Positions 41,267-50,121 of a DNA stretch of 64,000 bases are shown one piece after another. A model generated the notes under the pieces. That model had not been told where the DNA came from. It saw only the letters and a list, made by a program, of their open reading frames with translations, and searched no databases. The DNA is from Turicibacter sanguinis (GTDB taxonomy: Bacteria > Bacillota_I > Bacilli_A > MOL361 > Turicibacteraceae), in assembly GCF_013046825.1 (NCBI RefSeq), contig NZ_CP053187.1:2011001-2075000 (forward strand). The letters run 5' to 3'. Within the stretch, counting starts at the first letter, position 1. Every line of letters starts with the position of its first letter. The position numbers and the translations under genes were made by a program.

Positions 41267-42244
41267 ATGAATAAATTCATATTAGATAGAAGATACAAGG
41301 ATTTAGTCGAAAGTATGGGGATATCTATAGAAGAATCTTTAAGAAGATCGGAATTGTCTAAGGATCTCTTTGATAACAAAGTCCCTTCAATGACGGTAGA
41401 GGAGTACATTAGATTCATGGATACCTTAAAGGAACTAGCGATAGATTCGTCTGCTCCAATAAAAGTAGCTCAAATTGAAAATGTTGAAACAATTTCACCT
41501 CCTATTTTTGCAGCTCTTTGTAGTAAAGATGTCTTAACCTGTATGAAAAGAATTTCAATGTATAAAAGGCTAATCGGTCCTTTAGTATTCTTAGTTACCG
41601 AGAATAAAGATCATATCACTCTAGAGTTAACGTTTGAAAAAGAAAGATATCAATTACCTGAATTTTCAGTTGCGCTTGAGCTAGTTTTTCTAGTGAACTG
41701 TATTAGAAAAGCTACTAAGAAACATATTATTCCACAACAAATTATGACAACATATCGTTTAGATAGTGAGGAGTACACAGAATTTTTTGGAATAAAGCCA
41801 ACGGTAGGTCCTAAACATATGCTCATCCTGTCCAAGAAGGATGCACTAGAACCATTTGTTTATCAAAATGATATGATGTGGGATTATTTTGAGCCTGAGT
41901 TAAAAAGAAGACTTAGTGAGCTAGAAGTAGAAGATAGTTGTGGTGCTAGAGTGAGAAGTGTACTGATCGAGCTATTACCTAGTGCGGAAAATAGTATCGA
42001 ACAGGTGGCATTAAAACTTGGTTATAGTAAGCGAACACTTCAAAGAAAATTAAAGGAAGAAAATACAACTTTTCAACAGCAACTCAATCATACTCGAGAA
42101 TTATTAGCGAAACATTATCTGAAAAACTCAGATATGACAAATGAAGATATCGCTTATTTATTAGGATACCAAGATTCAAATTCGTTTATAAGAGCCTTTC
42201 AGATGTGGACAGGAGTCACTATTAGTGAATATAGAAAAAAGTAA
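41267..42244 (+). CDS. AraC-family regulator with Arabinose_bd-type N-terminal domain (325 aa)
   Basis: The N-terminal ligand-binding domain (about 15-200) is of the type seen in OruR/ArgR-like AraC proteins. Two C-terminal HTHs are visible: IEQVALKLGYSKRTLQRKLKEE and TNEDIAYLLGYQDSNSFIRAFQMWTG. The IS ends only 3 bp before ATG 41267, and no Shine-Dalgarno sequence remains, so expression is probably altered; the IS end does bring an outward TTGACA. The target is unknown. Confidence 0.82.
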   Translation: MNKFILDRRYKDLVESMGISIEESLRRSELSKDLFDNKVPSMTVEEYIRFMDTLKELAIDSSAPIKVAQIENVETISPPIFAALCSKDVLTCMKRISMYKRLIGPLVFLVTENKDHITLELTFEKERYQLPEFSVALELVFLVNCIRKATKKHIIPQQIMTTYRLDSEEYTEFFGIKPTVGPKHMLILSKKDALEPFVYQNDMMWDYFEPELKRRLSELEVEDSCGARVRSVLIELLPSAENSIEQVALKLGYSKRTLQRKLKEENTTFQQQLNHTRELLAKHYLKNSDMTNEDIAYLLGYQDSNSFIRAFQMWTGVTISEYRKK

Positions 42245-42576
42245 ATAGGGTTAATCATGTTTATTAACTTACGCATAGGTATCAGAAGATAAACCTGATA
42301 GTGAGATGAACATCCATTAGATGTAACAACTAAATTTATAAACATGTATGATTTCCTTGAATCATGACTCAGGAAGTAAGAGACATATCGAATATCGTAA
42401 AACGGATTAATAGTGTATTAATCAAAATGGTAAAGGAGTCTAGCTTTCAATATTTTGCTCGTCAAATCTTATTACTATCTAACTAGGATATTCAATTCAC
42501 ACATCATTTAGTTGGAGGAAGGGGATTATTAGGCTCTAAAAAAGGGCAACCTCAATAGAGTTCGCCCTTTTTATGA
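42245..42576 (+). other. Intergenic region after the AraC-type gene
   Basis: No supported ORF; ends with the bidirectional terminator shared with pgeF. Confidence 0.4.
42538..42573. terminator. Bidirectional terminator downstream of pgeF
   Basis: AAAAAAGGGC / GCCCTTTTT with an inner partly paired loop. Confidence 0.85.
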
Positions 42577-43392
42577 TTAATCTTTTAAGCACATGAAGTT
42601 CATCATGCGTCCTGTCACTGAATTTTTTCTAAAACTGTAGAATAAATCGCTGTCTGTATAGGTGCAATAAGAGGTCACTGAAATATTTCCAGCAGGAACT
42701 CCTTCATGCAACGCTTGCTTATAGTTGAGCAATTTCGGGTCAAACTTATATTGGCCTCTACCTAGCTCAACAAACGTTTCTTCAACGTTAGCAACACATG
42801 ATTTCTTCACTTCATCAATTACCGTATCATCAACACGGTAAGCATCGCGACCGATACATGGTCCAATGGTTACGAAGATTTCCTCAGGTTTGATTCCTTC
42901 CACATCCTTTAATGTGCGAAGCATTTCATGCATCATTCCATCAACTGTTCCACGCCATCCTGCATGTGCAACCCCGATTAAATGACGAGTTGGAACGTAG
43001 AAATAAAGCGGAGTACAATCTGCATAAAACGTTGCTAAGACCACATTTGATTCCGTTGTATAAAGTCCATCTGTTGCCTTAATTCCAGATTCAAAACTGT
43101 GGACTCCAGCCCCTAAATCAGCGCTCGTCACCTTATGAACATTCGTCGTGTGTAATTGCTCTGCAAATACCCATTGCTCAAGGGGAGCTTGAATGGCCTC
43201 TGCAACAAGTCGTCGGTTGTTTAACACGGCCGTTGGCTCATCTCCAACATGATACGCAATGTTTAAACCTTGGAAGGCCCCAACAGAAGTTCCATCTTGT
43301 AGCGTGGTAAACCCTGCAATCAAATTAGAATCCTGATTCATCCATGGTTCAATAAATAATAGATTGTCTTTTTTAATAAACGGTTCTTTCAT
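42577..43392 (-). CDS. pgeF: Peptidoglycan editing factor / purine nucleoside phosphorylase PgeF (YlmD/YfiH)
   Basis: Cu/Zn-binding protein of the former laccase DUF152 family. Known members phosphorolyse purine nucleosides and, in E. coli, edit peptidoglycan precursors. Metal and active-site motifs: EQLHTTNVHKV, FYADCTPLYFY, VAHAGWRGTVDGM and IGPCIGRDAYRV. 271 aa from ATG 43392, after GAGGTG; an in-frame GTG at 43401 is part of that site. Monocistronic. Confidence 0.92.
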   Translation of the reverse strand: MKEPFIKKDNLLFIEPWMNQDSNLIAGFTTLQDGTSVGAFQGLNIAYHVGDEPTAVLNNRRLVAEAIQAPLEQWVFAEQLHTTNVHKVTSADLGAGVHSFESGIKATDGLYTTESNVVLATFYADCTPLYFYVPTRHLIGVAHAGWRGTVDGMMHEMLRTLKDVEGIKPEEIFVTIGPCIGRDAYRVDDTVIDEVKKSCVANVEETFVELGRGQYKFDPKLLNYKQALHEGVPAGNISVTSYCTYTDSDLFYSFRKNSVTGRMMNFMCLKD

Positions 43393-43646
43393 TCTTTTCA
43401 CCTCATGCTTATTATAACAGACACTTCATTAAAAGATGTAACAAATTTCTAACGGATGATCGTCATTCAACGTTGAATCCATAAAGTTTCTTTATCAAAA
43501 AGAGTTAAATTATATAAGGTTACATTTTTTTTGGATGTAGACGATTGTTTTTAAACGTGTTAAAATAAATCATGAAACTTTAACACATAATAAAGTTTAA
43601 AAAAAGTCATCGTGAGATGCCTGACAATAATAAAGAGGGATTTTGT

Positions 43647-44315
43647 ATGGAAAAGAAAGATACAACATTCGCCGTCATTGGTTGTGGCCAATTTGGTGGA
43701 AGTGTCGTTGAAGAATTAGCTCGTCAAGGAGCAGATGTTATCGCCATTGATAACAATGAAGAAGTGATTAAAAAATATGTTAATATTGCAACACAAGCCA
43801 TCATTTTAGATTCAACAGACGAAGAAGCCTTAAGAAGTATCGGAATTCGTAACATTGACCATGTTATCGTAGGAATTGGACAAAATATCCAAGCCAGTAT
43901 TTTAACAGCCTTATTATTAAAAGAAATTGGCGTAAATAAAGTAACGGTAAAAGTGGTAAATGATTACCATAAAAAAGTTATTTTAAAAATCGGTGCTGAT
44001 TCAGTCATTCAACCTGAAAAAGATACAGGAAAACGTCTAGCACATCAAATGTTATCAGACTTCGTACTCGATTACTTAGTGCTATCAGACAATTATAGTA
44101 TCGTTGAATTATTAGCAGCGGGGCCAATTGTTGGGCAAACCTTAATCGATTTAAATATTCCACAACGTTTTGGCATCAATATTGCAGCCATTAAACGTCG
44201 TGATAACATTGTTGTACCTCAAGCGAACACAGAAGTCAAAGAAGGCGACGTGTTACTTGTCATTGGAGAAAACAAAGACATCAGTGAATTTGATCACTGG
44301 TTATTAAATAGTTAA
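43647..44315 (+). CDS. Potassium uptake regulatory subunit (KtrA/KtrC, TrkA-like RCK protein)
   Basis: Cytoplasmic gating subunit that binds NAD(H)/ATP/ADP and controls a KtrB/D-type K+ channel. 222 aa from ATG 43647 (AGAGGG site); the frame extends to 43617 without a better start. RCK_N Rossmann motif VIGCGQFGGSVVEELA and acidic AIDNNEE, then RCK_C (about 140-222). No membrane subunit gene is adjacent, as for Bacillus KtrC. No ydaO c-di-AMP riboswitch was seen upstream. Confidence 0.92.
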   Translation: MEKKDTTFAVIGCGQFGGSVVEELARQGADVIAIDNNEEVIKKYVNIATQAIILDSTDEEALRSIGIRNIDHVIVGIGQNIQASILTALLLKEIGVNKVTVKVVNDYHKKVILKIGADSVIQPEKDTGKRLAHQMLSDFVLDYLVLSDNYSIVELLAAGPIVGQTLIDLNIPQRFGINIAAIKRRDNIVVPQANTEVKEGDVLLVIGENKDISEFDHWLLNS

Positions 44316-44316
44316 T

Positions 44317-44342
44317 CAGAGCCAATTTTGGCTCTTTTTTTT
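44317..44342 (+). terminator. Terminator after the RCK gene
   Basis: AGAGCCAA / TTGGCTCT with a T-run. Confidence 0.88.
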
Positions 44343-44459
44343 GTATCAATCGATAATTCATTAATTTCTATACGTGATATAATGAAGTTAAAAAGGTAAA
44401 GAGGAGTTGGATGATAAAAGGTGGTATGATCACAAAGATTCGTGAGAGGGCGGAGTTTA

Positions 44460-44777
44460 ATGTATGAATTTTTAGAGGGGCATGGGTTAATACAGATGAT
44501 TTTATTAATCTTATTTATAGGCTTACAATTTAAATTATCTTTAAAAAAAGATGGGAAGCAAGGGAGTATTATTTTATGGTTGATGGGAATTTTAATGGTA
44601 CTTCAAACGACAAGCCAAAGTATTAATCAAAAAGAACTCTTAAATTATTATAGTGGGATTGACGTCATCGTAGATTTCTTTATTGAAGCCAAGTTATACA
44701 CGATTTCATTGATGATTTTAGGATTCATTCATTGTATCTGCCGAATTAAAGTCATCAGTAAACAAAGTGATCATTAA
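44460..44777 (+). CDS. Small membrane protein of unknown function (105 aa)
   Basis: Three hydrophobic segments (LIQMILLILFIGLQF, IILWLMGILMVLQ and YTISLMILGFIHCIC) with a short basic C-terminus. GGGCGGAG lies before ATG 44460; a GTG at 44442 is in frame but within that region. Not recognised. Its terminator is shared with the converging acetyltransferase. Confidence 0.55.
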   Translation: MYEFLEGHGLIQMILLILFIGLQFKLSLKKDGKQGSIILWLMGILMVLQTTSQSINQKELLNYYSGIDVIVDFFIEAKLYTISLMILGFIHCICRIKVISKQSDH

Positions 44778-44809
44778 AAGGGTCAAGCAAAAATGCTTGG
44801 CCCTTTTAG
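44776..44809. terminator. Bidirectional terminator
   Basis: AAAAGGGTCAAGCA / TGCTTGGCCCTTTT, serving the small membrane protein gene and the opposing acetyltransferase, whose stop codon it overlaps. Confidence 0.85.
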
Positions 44810-45306
44810 TATGTTTTCTCTAAGATATATTGACATGCATCATCCTTCATTGGATTTTCAATTTTGACAAGATGGAATCCACATTTGTTGACATAAAAAT
44901 GATGGTTACGCTTAGAGAAGCCCGGAGTATCGGTACACCACTTCAGGGTATTTGGATATTGTTTCTCAATAAAGTTCCAAATTTTCAAACCGATTCCCTT
45001 ATTTTGAAGGCTAGGATCAATAAAGATATTTCCTAAGAAATGAATATTTGTGTCGTGATTAAGCCATAGAATGATGCTCCCAATCGGTTTTCCATCCATT
45101 GAAATTTTATAAGACGTTGAATTAGGATGAAGCCCAAAGCGACGAAGGAAATCTCCGTTATCATAACCAGCAGGTCCACCCTTCGGTTTATTTAGATGAA
45201 TTCGTGTATCCTCGTCAAATGCGCGTTCCATGATAGGGGTTAAAATAGTAAGATCAGTTTCATGTAAGATCTCAAATGATAAATTTTCGAATTGTTTCAT
45301 TTTCAT
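44806..45306 (-). CDS. GNAT-family acetyltransferase (166 aa)
   Basis: Acetyltransferase with IIYLW-like core strand IGSIILWLNHDTNIHFLGNIFIDPSLQNKGIGLKIW (acetyl-CoA loop NKGIG) and the late Asn/Tyr segment KRNHHFYVNKCGFHLV. The substrate is unknown. AGGAGTATG ribosome-binding site; it lies 6 nt after the lipoprotein gene, so the two probably form an operon. Confidence 0.85.
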   Translation of the reverse strand: MKMKQFENLSFEILHETDLTILTPIMERAFDEDTRIHLNKPKGGPAGYDNGDFLRRFGLHPNSTSYKISMDGKPIGSIILWLNHDTNIHFLGNIFIDPSLQNKGIGLKIWNFIEKQYPNTLKWCTDTPGFSKRNHHFYVNKCGFHLVKIENPMKDDACQYILEKTY

Positions 45307-45312
45307 ACTCCT

Positions 45313-45903
45313 TTAGTCTGAATAAGGCTGAAGTGATAATTTAATTAAAATAACCGACTCCCCGACGTTGAAGAACTCGTCTAAATTAACCTCATCTAGC
45401 GGAATGCCTATTGGAATATTGGTTGCAATAGAACCTCCATTATTAGCATAATAGATATAAAGTTCTGTTCCAAGTGGGAGAGCCATGGGTTCACTGAAAA
45501 AAGCTTGTGAATACTGCGTCAAATCTTCCTCAATTTTGAGACTTCCACTTGCCATCATTCCATCTTTTCCTGACAACACACGGATTTGATTGCCTTGAAA
45601 ATTGAGACCAATCGTCTCATCAACAGAACGTCCGGCTGGTTCAGGTTCACTCATTCCAAAAAATTGATACTCTTTGACTAATTCTTTTTGCTCATACACT
45701 TCATAAGTTAATGAAAGCTCATATCCATCATGAGCAGGCAAATGATTTAACGAATATAATAATACTTTATGACCGGTCAGACTTAATAAATACTCTTCTT
45801 TCTCAGATAAAGTTTGAGGAACTAATTCAGTTGTATGGGTTTGACATCCCATTAAAGTAAGGATACAACTCAATACAAGACAACTTCCTAAAAATTTTTT
45901 CAT
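45313..45903 (-). CDS. Secreted lipoprotein of unknown function (196 aa)
   Basis: Type II signal peptide FLGSCLVLSCILTLMGC; the lipobox LMGC puts the mature Cys at about residue 20. The mature part is acidic and beta-rich with no recognised domain. The overall layout (small lipobox protein, own promoter) resembles the lipoprotein at 53615. GGGAGGAG precedes the ATG. Upstream of a GNAT gene. Confidence 0.7.
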   Translation of the reverse strand: MKKFLGSCLVLSCILTLMGCQTHTTELVPQTLSEKEEYLLSLTGHKVLLYSLNHLPAHDGYELSLTYEVYEQKELVKEYQFFGMSEPEPAGRSVDETIGLNFQGNQIRVLSGKDGMMASGSLKIEEDLTQYSQAFFSEPMALPLGTELYIYYANNGGSIATNIPIGIPLDEVNLDEFFNVGESVILIKLSLQPYSD

Positions 45904-46405
45904 TTATATCTCCTCCCATTCTATGCTTATTGTATCATGAAAAATACATTTCTAATTAATTACAATTTATTAGAACGGATTTTGATAATGATTTATTTCC
46001 CACTGTTTCGAATCTCTTTGTAAATCTAAAATGATTAAATAGACGCCCCGTTTTAAACTTCAAACGATCGTCTCATATCAAATCTAAGTTTCAGTAGGTT
46101 AGACGCTAATCTGGCTAATAGTCCTTTTAAATTTAAAACAGAGCTTTGTTGCTAATAACAAAGCAGTCAGGCGACCTTATCAGCATGACATAAAGGGAAT
46201 CTAATCATTGATGACCATTTATTTGAACCAGCATATGCCATGAATTTCTGCATATATATAAGTCTAGATAAGTTTTTAATAGGTTAGAAACCTTTAGCTA
46301 GACTATAGAATGTCTATTTGGGAGTAGGAATACAGTCGCAAAAATACCTACTAACTTAGTTTATTTTTTTAATTCTGTAAATAGTGGTAAGCAGGGGGCA
46401 TAGTT
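45904..46405 (+). other. Intergenic region with structured leader before the GtrA-like gene
   Basis: No supported ORF. A GCTTTGTT/AACAAAGC hairpin occurs near 46145-46166, and a pair of nested hairpins described separately at 46261-46352 leads into the next gene. Confidence 0.4.
46261..46352 (+). promoter_or_regulatory. Paired hairpins in the leader of the GtrA-like gene
   Basis: AGTCTAG (46261-46267) pairs with CTAGACT (46298-46304), enclosing AGGTT/AACCT; then AGTAGG (46323-46328) pairs with CCTACT (46347-46352), followed by a T-rich stretch. A structured leader or attenuator is possible; no riboswitch class is recognised. Confidence 0.35.
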
Positions 46406-46801
46406 ATGCAGTTCATTAAAGAAGTAATCAGAAAGTATTTCATTAAATTTGGATTAGTTGGTTTTGTGAACACAATGATTCAACAAGTCATTTATATTTT
46501 CTTAGTTTTCAAAGGACGACAATTTATTGGGGCACAGACGTATAGTTTCACGGTAGCACTTTTTTGCTCTTATATTTTAAATAGTCATTTTACGTACGTG
46601 ATGCCCTTATCGTTCAAACAATTTTTTCATTTTTTTATGGCAAATTTACCGACTTACCTCATCCAGATTCTAACGCTTGTTATTTTAGTAGAAGGATTAG
46701 GGGCACCGCGAATAATGGCCTTATTTTTAACACTCTCTGTCACTCCGTTTACTTTTTTACTCGTTTCATTTAGTATGCTTAAAGCAAAGGGAGAGGGATA
46801 A
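46406..46801 (+). CDS. GtrA-family membrane protein (131 aa)
   Basis: Four predicted helices; the start FIKFGLVGFVNTMIQQVIYIFLV and the central ALFCSYILNSHFTYV are typical of GtrA, which flips or presents lipid-linked sugars in some surface glycosylation systems. No glycosyltransferase is adjacent, so the role is open. CAGGGGGC precedes the ATG. Confidence 0.82.
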   Translation: MQFIKEVIRKYFIKFGLVGFVNTMIQQVIYIFLVFKGRQFIGAQTYSFTVALFCSYILNSHFTYVMPLSFKQFFHFFMANLPTYLIQILTLVILVEGLGAPRIMALFLTLSVTPFTFLLVSFSMLKAKGEG

Positions 46802-46998
46802 AATAAGAAAGAATAGTAAAGATAGTACATCAGTTGATGTGCTATTTTTATTGAATTCATTTCGTTTATCACGACCCTAAAGGGGAATCAGTTGGATAAT
46901 TTTTGCCATTATTTTATGGATGAAACTTGTTAACTCTTTAAAATGGGTGATATGATAGGAAAAAGACAAATGATTAAGAAGTTAAAAGGAGAATGACG

Positions 46999-47514
46999 AT
47001 GAAGTTTAGAAAATCAACGGAAGCTGATCTTGATTCGATTATGGAAATTATCAAACAGGCACAGGCTTACTTTAAAGCAAATGGCATTGATCAATGGCAA
47101 AATAATTACCCGAATCTAAGTACGATAAGCCATGACATCGCTCATGGTCATAGCCACATTCTAATCAAAGATAATCAAGTGGTGGCAACGGCCGCGATTT
47201 CTTTCGATGGTGAGAAAAATTATAACCAAATTGAAGCGGGAAGCTGGCTAACGGGTGGGGATTATGCAGTGATACATCGAATAGCTGTAGACAACCGTTA
47301 TAAAGGAACAGGCCTCTCATCAGACATCATTAAGGAAGTCGAGCAACTTTGTTTAGAAAAAGGTGTTCACAGTATTAAAGTCGATACGCATCAGGATAAT
47401 AAATCCATGCAAAAATTACTTCAAAAAAATAATTTCACGTCTTGTGGCATCATTTATGTGGAGGATGGAAGTCCTCGAATTGCGTTTGAAAAAGTATTAG
47501 GTGAGAACATCTAA
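46999..47514 (+). CDS. GNAT-family acetyltransferase (171 aa)
   Basis: MKFRKSTEADLDSIMEIIKQAQ start, acetyl-CoA segment IHRIAVDNRYKGTGLSSDII and late VDTHQDNKSMQKLLQKNNF. ATG 46999 is preferred over ATG 46993, which touches the AAAGGAGA site. Substrate unknown. Monocistronic; a weak remnant region follows to 47725. Confidence 0.85.
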   Translation: MKFRKSTEADLDSIMEIIKQAQAYFKANGIDQWQNNYPNLSTISHDIAHGHSHILIKDNQVVATAAISFDGEKNYNQIEAGSWLTGGDYAVIHRIAVDNRYKGTGLSSDIIKEVEQLCLEKGVHSIKVDTHQDNKSMQKLLQKNNFTSCGIIYVEDGSPRIAFEKVLGENI

Positions 47515-47725
47515 CAAATGAATCGAATGAAAAGACTGAGTTAGCTTTTTGACGGGATGTCCAAAACAACTAGAAGAATCAGTTGAAGATAATTAAAGGT
47601 AGGCAGATAAACATTAAATTTCTCAATGTAAATAAAGAAGTCATCTGCATCTGAATCCATCCTTAGAAATCATCGTTAAAAGAAGCGTGGAATCGATGAT
47701 CATGATGTCGATGATGGAATCAAAG

Positions 47726-47757
47726 AAAAAGAACCTGCGTGTGCAGGTTCTTTTTTA
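47726..47757. terminator. Bidirectional terminator
   Basis: AAAAGAACCTGC / GCAGGTTCTTTT with a GTGT loop; ends the minus-strand XRE operon. Confidence 0.9.
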
Positions 47758-48174
47758 TTACAATTCCTTATCGTATTTCGTCATGAGATAGAGTCCGATA
47801 CCAACATGAAGTGCTGAAAGAGCACAACAAATCAGCGTAATCCAAAGCGAACCATCCACTAAAATATTAATCCAAGCCACCCCTAACACACACCAGCTTG
47901 TAATATCGCCAGCTTTTGCTTTCGCTTTGTCGCGAATCATGACACTGCGTTCATCTTTAAACTCGATTTCATTTTGTTTAACAATTTCAGGATTTTTGTG
48001 TTCATAAGAAATCATATAAAGTTGAGCAACACTTAAACCGAATAACCCTGATCCAATTCCAATCAAGATGCCAGAGATCGTCTTAAACGCTTCATCTTGC
48101 ATAAAAAATCCAAGTGTCACTAATAGTATTCCAACAATCATTCCGGCAATCCAAACAGCCTGTTTTTTTAACAT
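47758..48174 (-). CDS. Four-helix membrane protein in an operon with an XRE regulator (138 aa)
   Basis: Four hydrophobic segments in two pairs (about 8-25 and 31-55; 93-110 and 112-130) joined by a charged middle loop (EFKDERSVMIRDKAKAKAGD). It overlaps the regulator gene upstream by 7 bp, a common XRE plus DUF membrane-protein module of unknown function in Firmicutes. Confidence 0.7.
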   Translation of the reverse strand: MLKKQAVWIAGMIVGILLVTLGFFMQDEAFKTISGILIGIGSGLFGLSVAQLYMISYEHKNPEIVKQNEIEFKDERSVMIRDKAKAKAGDITSWCVLGVAWINILVDGSLWITLICCALSALHVGIGLYLMTKYDKEL

Positions 48175-48374
48175 TCTGACTCCTCCTCATAAATAAAAAT
48201 CTCTTCAATAGTTAAACCAAAATAACGGGCAATCTTAAAAGCTAACACAATAGAGGGATTGTATCTTCCCTTTTCAAGTGAGCTGATCGTTTGACGGGAT
48301 ACCTCAAGAATAGTGGCCAATTCTTCTTGATTTATTCCACGTGCTTTTCGAAGTTCTTCTAATCGATTTTTCAC
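48168..48374 (-). CDS. XRE-family HTH transcriptional regulator (68 aa)
   Basis: Minimal Cro/CI-type repressor: NRLEELRKARGINQEELATILEVSRQTISSLEKGRYNPSIVLAFKIARYFGLTIEEIF. GGAGTTGCG precedes the ATG. The promoter is framed by two identical 18-bp palindromes, so autorepression is very likely. First gene of a two-gene operon. Confidence 0.92.
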   Translation of the reverse strand: MKNRLEELRKARGINQEELATILEVSRQTISSLEKGRYNPSIVLAFKIARYFGLTIEEIFIYEEESEC

Positions 48375-48398
48375 ATCGCAACTCCTTTCTGTTTTTGA

Positions 48399-48416
48399 TG
48401 TAAAGTTAACTTTACA
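48399..48416. promoter_or_regulatory. Operator 1 of the XRE operon
   Basis: Perfect palindrome TGTAAAGTTAACTTTACA located just downstream of the -10 box. Confidence 0.8.
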
Positions 48417-48421
48417 TTCAT

Positions 48422-48450
48422 AGTATATGTGATTTGAATAATAATGTAAA
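48422..48450 (-). promoter_or_regulatory. Promoter of the XRE operon
   Basis: Minus strand: TTTACA (48445-48450), 17-bp spacer, TATACT (48422-48427). The -35 box is the end of operator 2. Confidence 0.8.
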
Positions 48451-48462
48451 GTTAACTTTACA
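48445..48462. promoter_or_regulatory. Operator 2 of the XRE operon
   Basis: Second exact copy of TGTAAAGTTAACTTTACA, 46 bp from the first; its inner half forms the -35 box. Confidence 0.8.
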
Positions 48463-48520
48463 AAAAAGAGATTCTGAAAACCTTTTGAGATGAAAGGAGA
48501 GGAAATAAATGTGAGGAATT

Positions 48521-48561
48521 AAAAAAAGTGATGAATGGAAAGTCCAATTCATCACTTTTTT
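48521..48561 (-). terminator. Terminator after the DUF1002 gene
   Basis: AAAAAAGTGATGAAT / ATTCATCACTTTTTT; the minus-strand side ends in a long T-run. Confidence 0.9.
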
Positions 48562-48565
48562 ACTA

Positions 48566-49849
48566 TTATTCTTGAACAGTTTGTGTCTCCTCTGTTGCTT
48601 GATTGACTAGTTCAGATGCTTCATCTGATTCTGTATTTGGTGTTGCCTCAGCATCTGATGTGGGTTCTTCTGCCGGAGTTTCCTCTGTTACCATTTCTGA
48701 ATCTGCTGTATTTTCTTCTGTTACTGGCATCTCAATTGCTTCATCGGTTGTCTCTGATTTTTCTGACTCAGGAGCCACGACTTCTTCATCTTGAGGGGCA
48801 TCTGTCTCTTCTGTTGATTCAACCTCATCGGTTGTTTCTAATGACTCATTAGTTTCAGGAACGATTGCATCTGTTGGGGCTGTTTCATTTCCACCTGTAA
48901 ATAACCCTTTAATCCAGTTTACGAAATTTTTAAATAAATCAACAAACCAATCACCGATTTTTTCAAAGAAACCAGATTCTTTTAACTTAATTCCCGCTTC
49001 TTTTAAGCTTTCAGAAATTTTATCACCGATATTGTTCATCGTTTCCTCAATATCTTTGTAATCAATATTTAAATCATTCACGTCTTCCATCAAACTTAAC
49101 ACACGAGCATTTGCTTCTTCACTTAATTCAACACCATAATTGTTCGTGACATTAATGATAATTTCTTGAATTTGTGTTGAGTTAGGAGAATCCTTGATGA
49201 CTTGTTGCTTAATATCATTGATAATTCCAGATGCAACATTTGATGAATCTCCTGATGAGTTAATTTCATTCGTTTCATCCTTTAAAATCTCGTCAGCGAT
49301 ATCGAGTGTTGTATCGATCTCCTCTTTAGCGACCACTTTATTCTCTTCTGATAAAGCTTCACCCATAATTTCCTCGGCTCCAGCTAAAATTCCTGCTAAG
49401 GCAGACTCGCCCGTTACCATAAATGGAGCAGATACATTAACTTCAGCGTTTGTAATACCAGACGTAATTAACGCATTTGTAAACATTTCGTTCGTTACTA
49501 AACTGACGTTTTTGGATGTAACCTGAACACCGCCACCACTTGTTAACTTTACATAGGCAGATGAGTACCATCCCCCTGTATAATTATCTAATGCGTTAGG
49601 AGCTAAACCTAGTTGCTCGATTGCTGTTGCATTATCAACATAAATGGCCGGCATATCGGCAGATACACCAAAATACTCGCGTAATGCGGCTTCTTCTTTT
49701 TTATTTAAATTTGAACCGAAAGATAAAATTTCGCCTTGGCGATACTCACCACTAAATGAGGTTCCAGCGAAAACAGTCGTCGATGCTCCGAATCCTGCAA
49801 AAACAGCTAAAGTTAATACCGCTTTTTTAAATAAACCTTTTTTTATCAT
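48566..49849 (-). CDS. Secreted DUF1002 protein with acidic C-terminal tail (427 aa)
   Basis: Sec signal peptide (KKAVLTLAVFAGFGASTTVFAG, cleavage near residue 28). Residues about 30-290 match the DUF1002 (YpuA-like) pattern: SFGSNLNKKEEAALREYFG, ITSGITNAEVNVSAPFMVTGESALAGIL. A helical linker DWFVDLFKNFVNWIKGLFTG follows, and the last 110 residues are a low-complexity Thr/Glu/Pro/Ser/Asp tail (for example SESEKSETTDEA). No sortase motif is seen. The function of DUF1002 proteins is unknown. Confidence 0.85.
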   Translation of the reverse strand: MIKKGLFKKAVLTLAVFAGFGASTTVFAGTSFSGEYRQGEILSFGSNLNKKEEAALREYFGVSADMPAIYVDNATAIEQLGLAPNALDNYTGGWYSSAYVKLTSGGGVQVTSKNVSLVTNEMFTNALITSGITNAEVNVSAPFMVTGESALAGILAGAEEIMGEALSEENKVVAKEEIDTTLDIADEILKDETNEINSSGDSSNVASGIINDIKQQVIKDSPNSTQIQEIIINVTNNYGVELSEEANARVLSLMEDVNDLNIDYKDIEETMNNIGDKISESLKEAGIKLKESGFFEKIGDWFVDLFKNFVNWIKGLFTGGNETAPTDAIVPETNESLETTDEVESTEETDAPQDEEVVAPESEKSETTDEAIEMPVTEENTADSEMVTEETPAEEPTSDAEATPNTESDEASELVNQATEETQTVQE

Positions 49850-50121
49850 AACTTCAATCCTCTATCTTCTCTATAATTTTTATGTGATTCATTTACTAGA
49901 CTCTAATGATCTCCCCCTGACTCTTCCAAAATTAACGTTATTTTACCATATATCAATTCAGAAAGAAATAGACATCCAGTGTCTAAAACCTTAAGATTTT
50001 CTTAAGATAGAGTAGGGACTACATTCATTTTGAGCTATATGATGAAAAATAAAATTGAATTGTTAATATTTGGTTTTTGATTTAAAATGAACTTAATAAC
50101 AAAAGAGAGAGGGGAGATACC

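Noticed and set aside
43402..43646. c-di-AMP (ydaO) riboswitch ahead of the RCK potassium gene
   Set aside because: Expected for ktr genes, but the conserved ydaO core motifs are absent.
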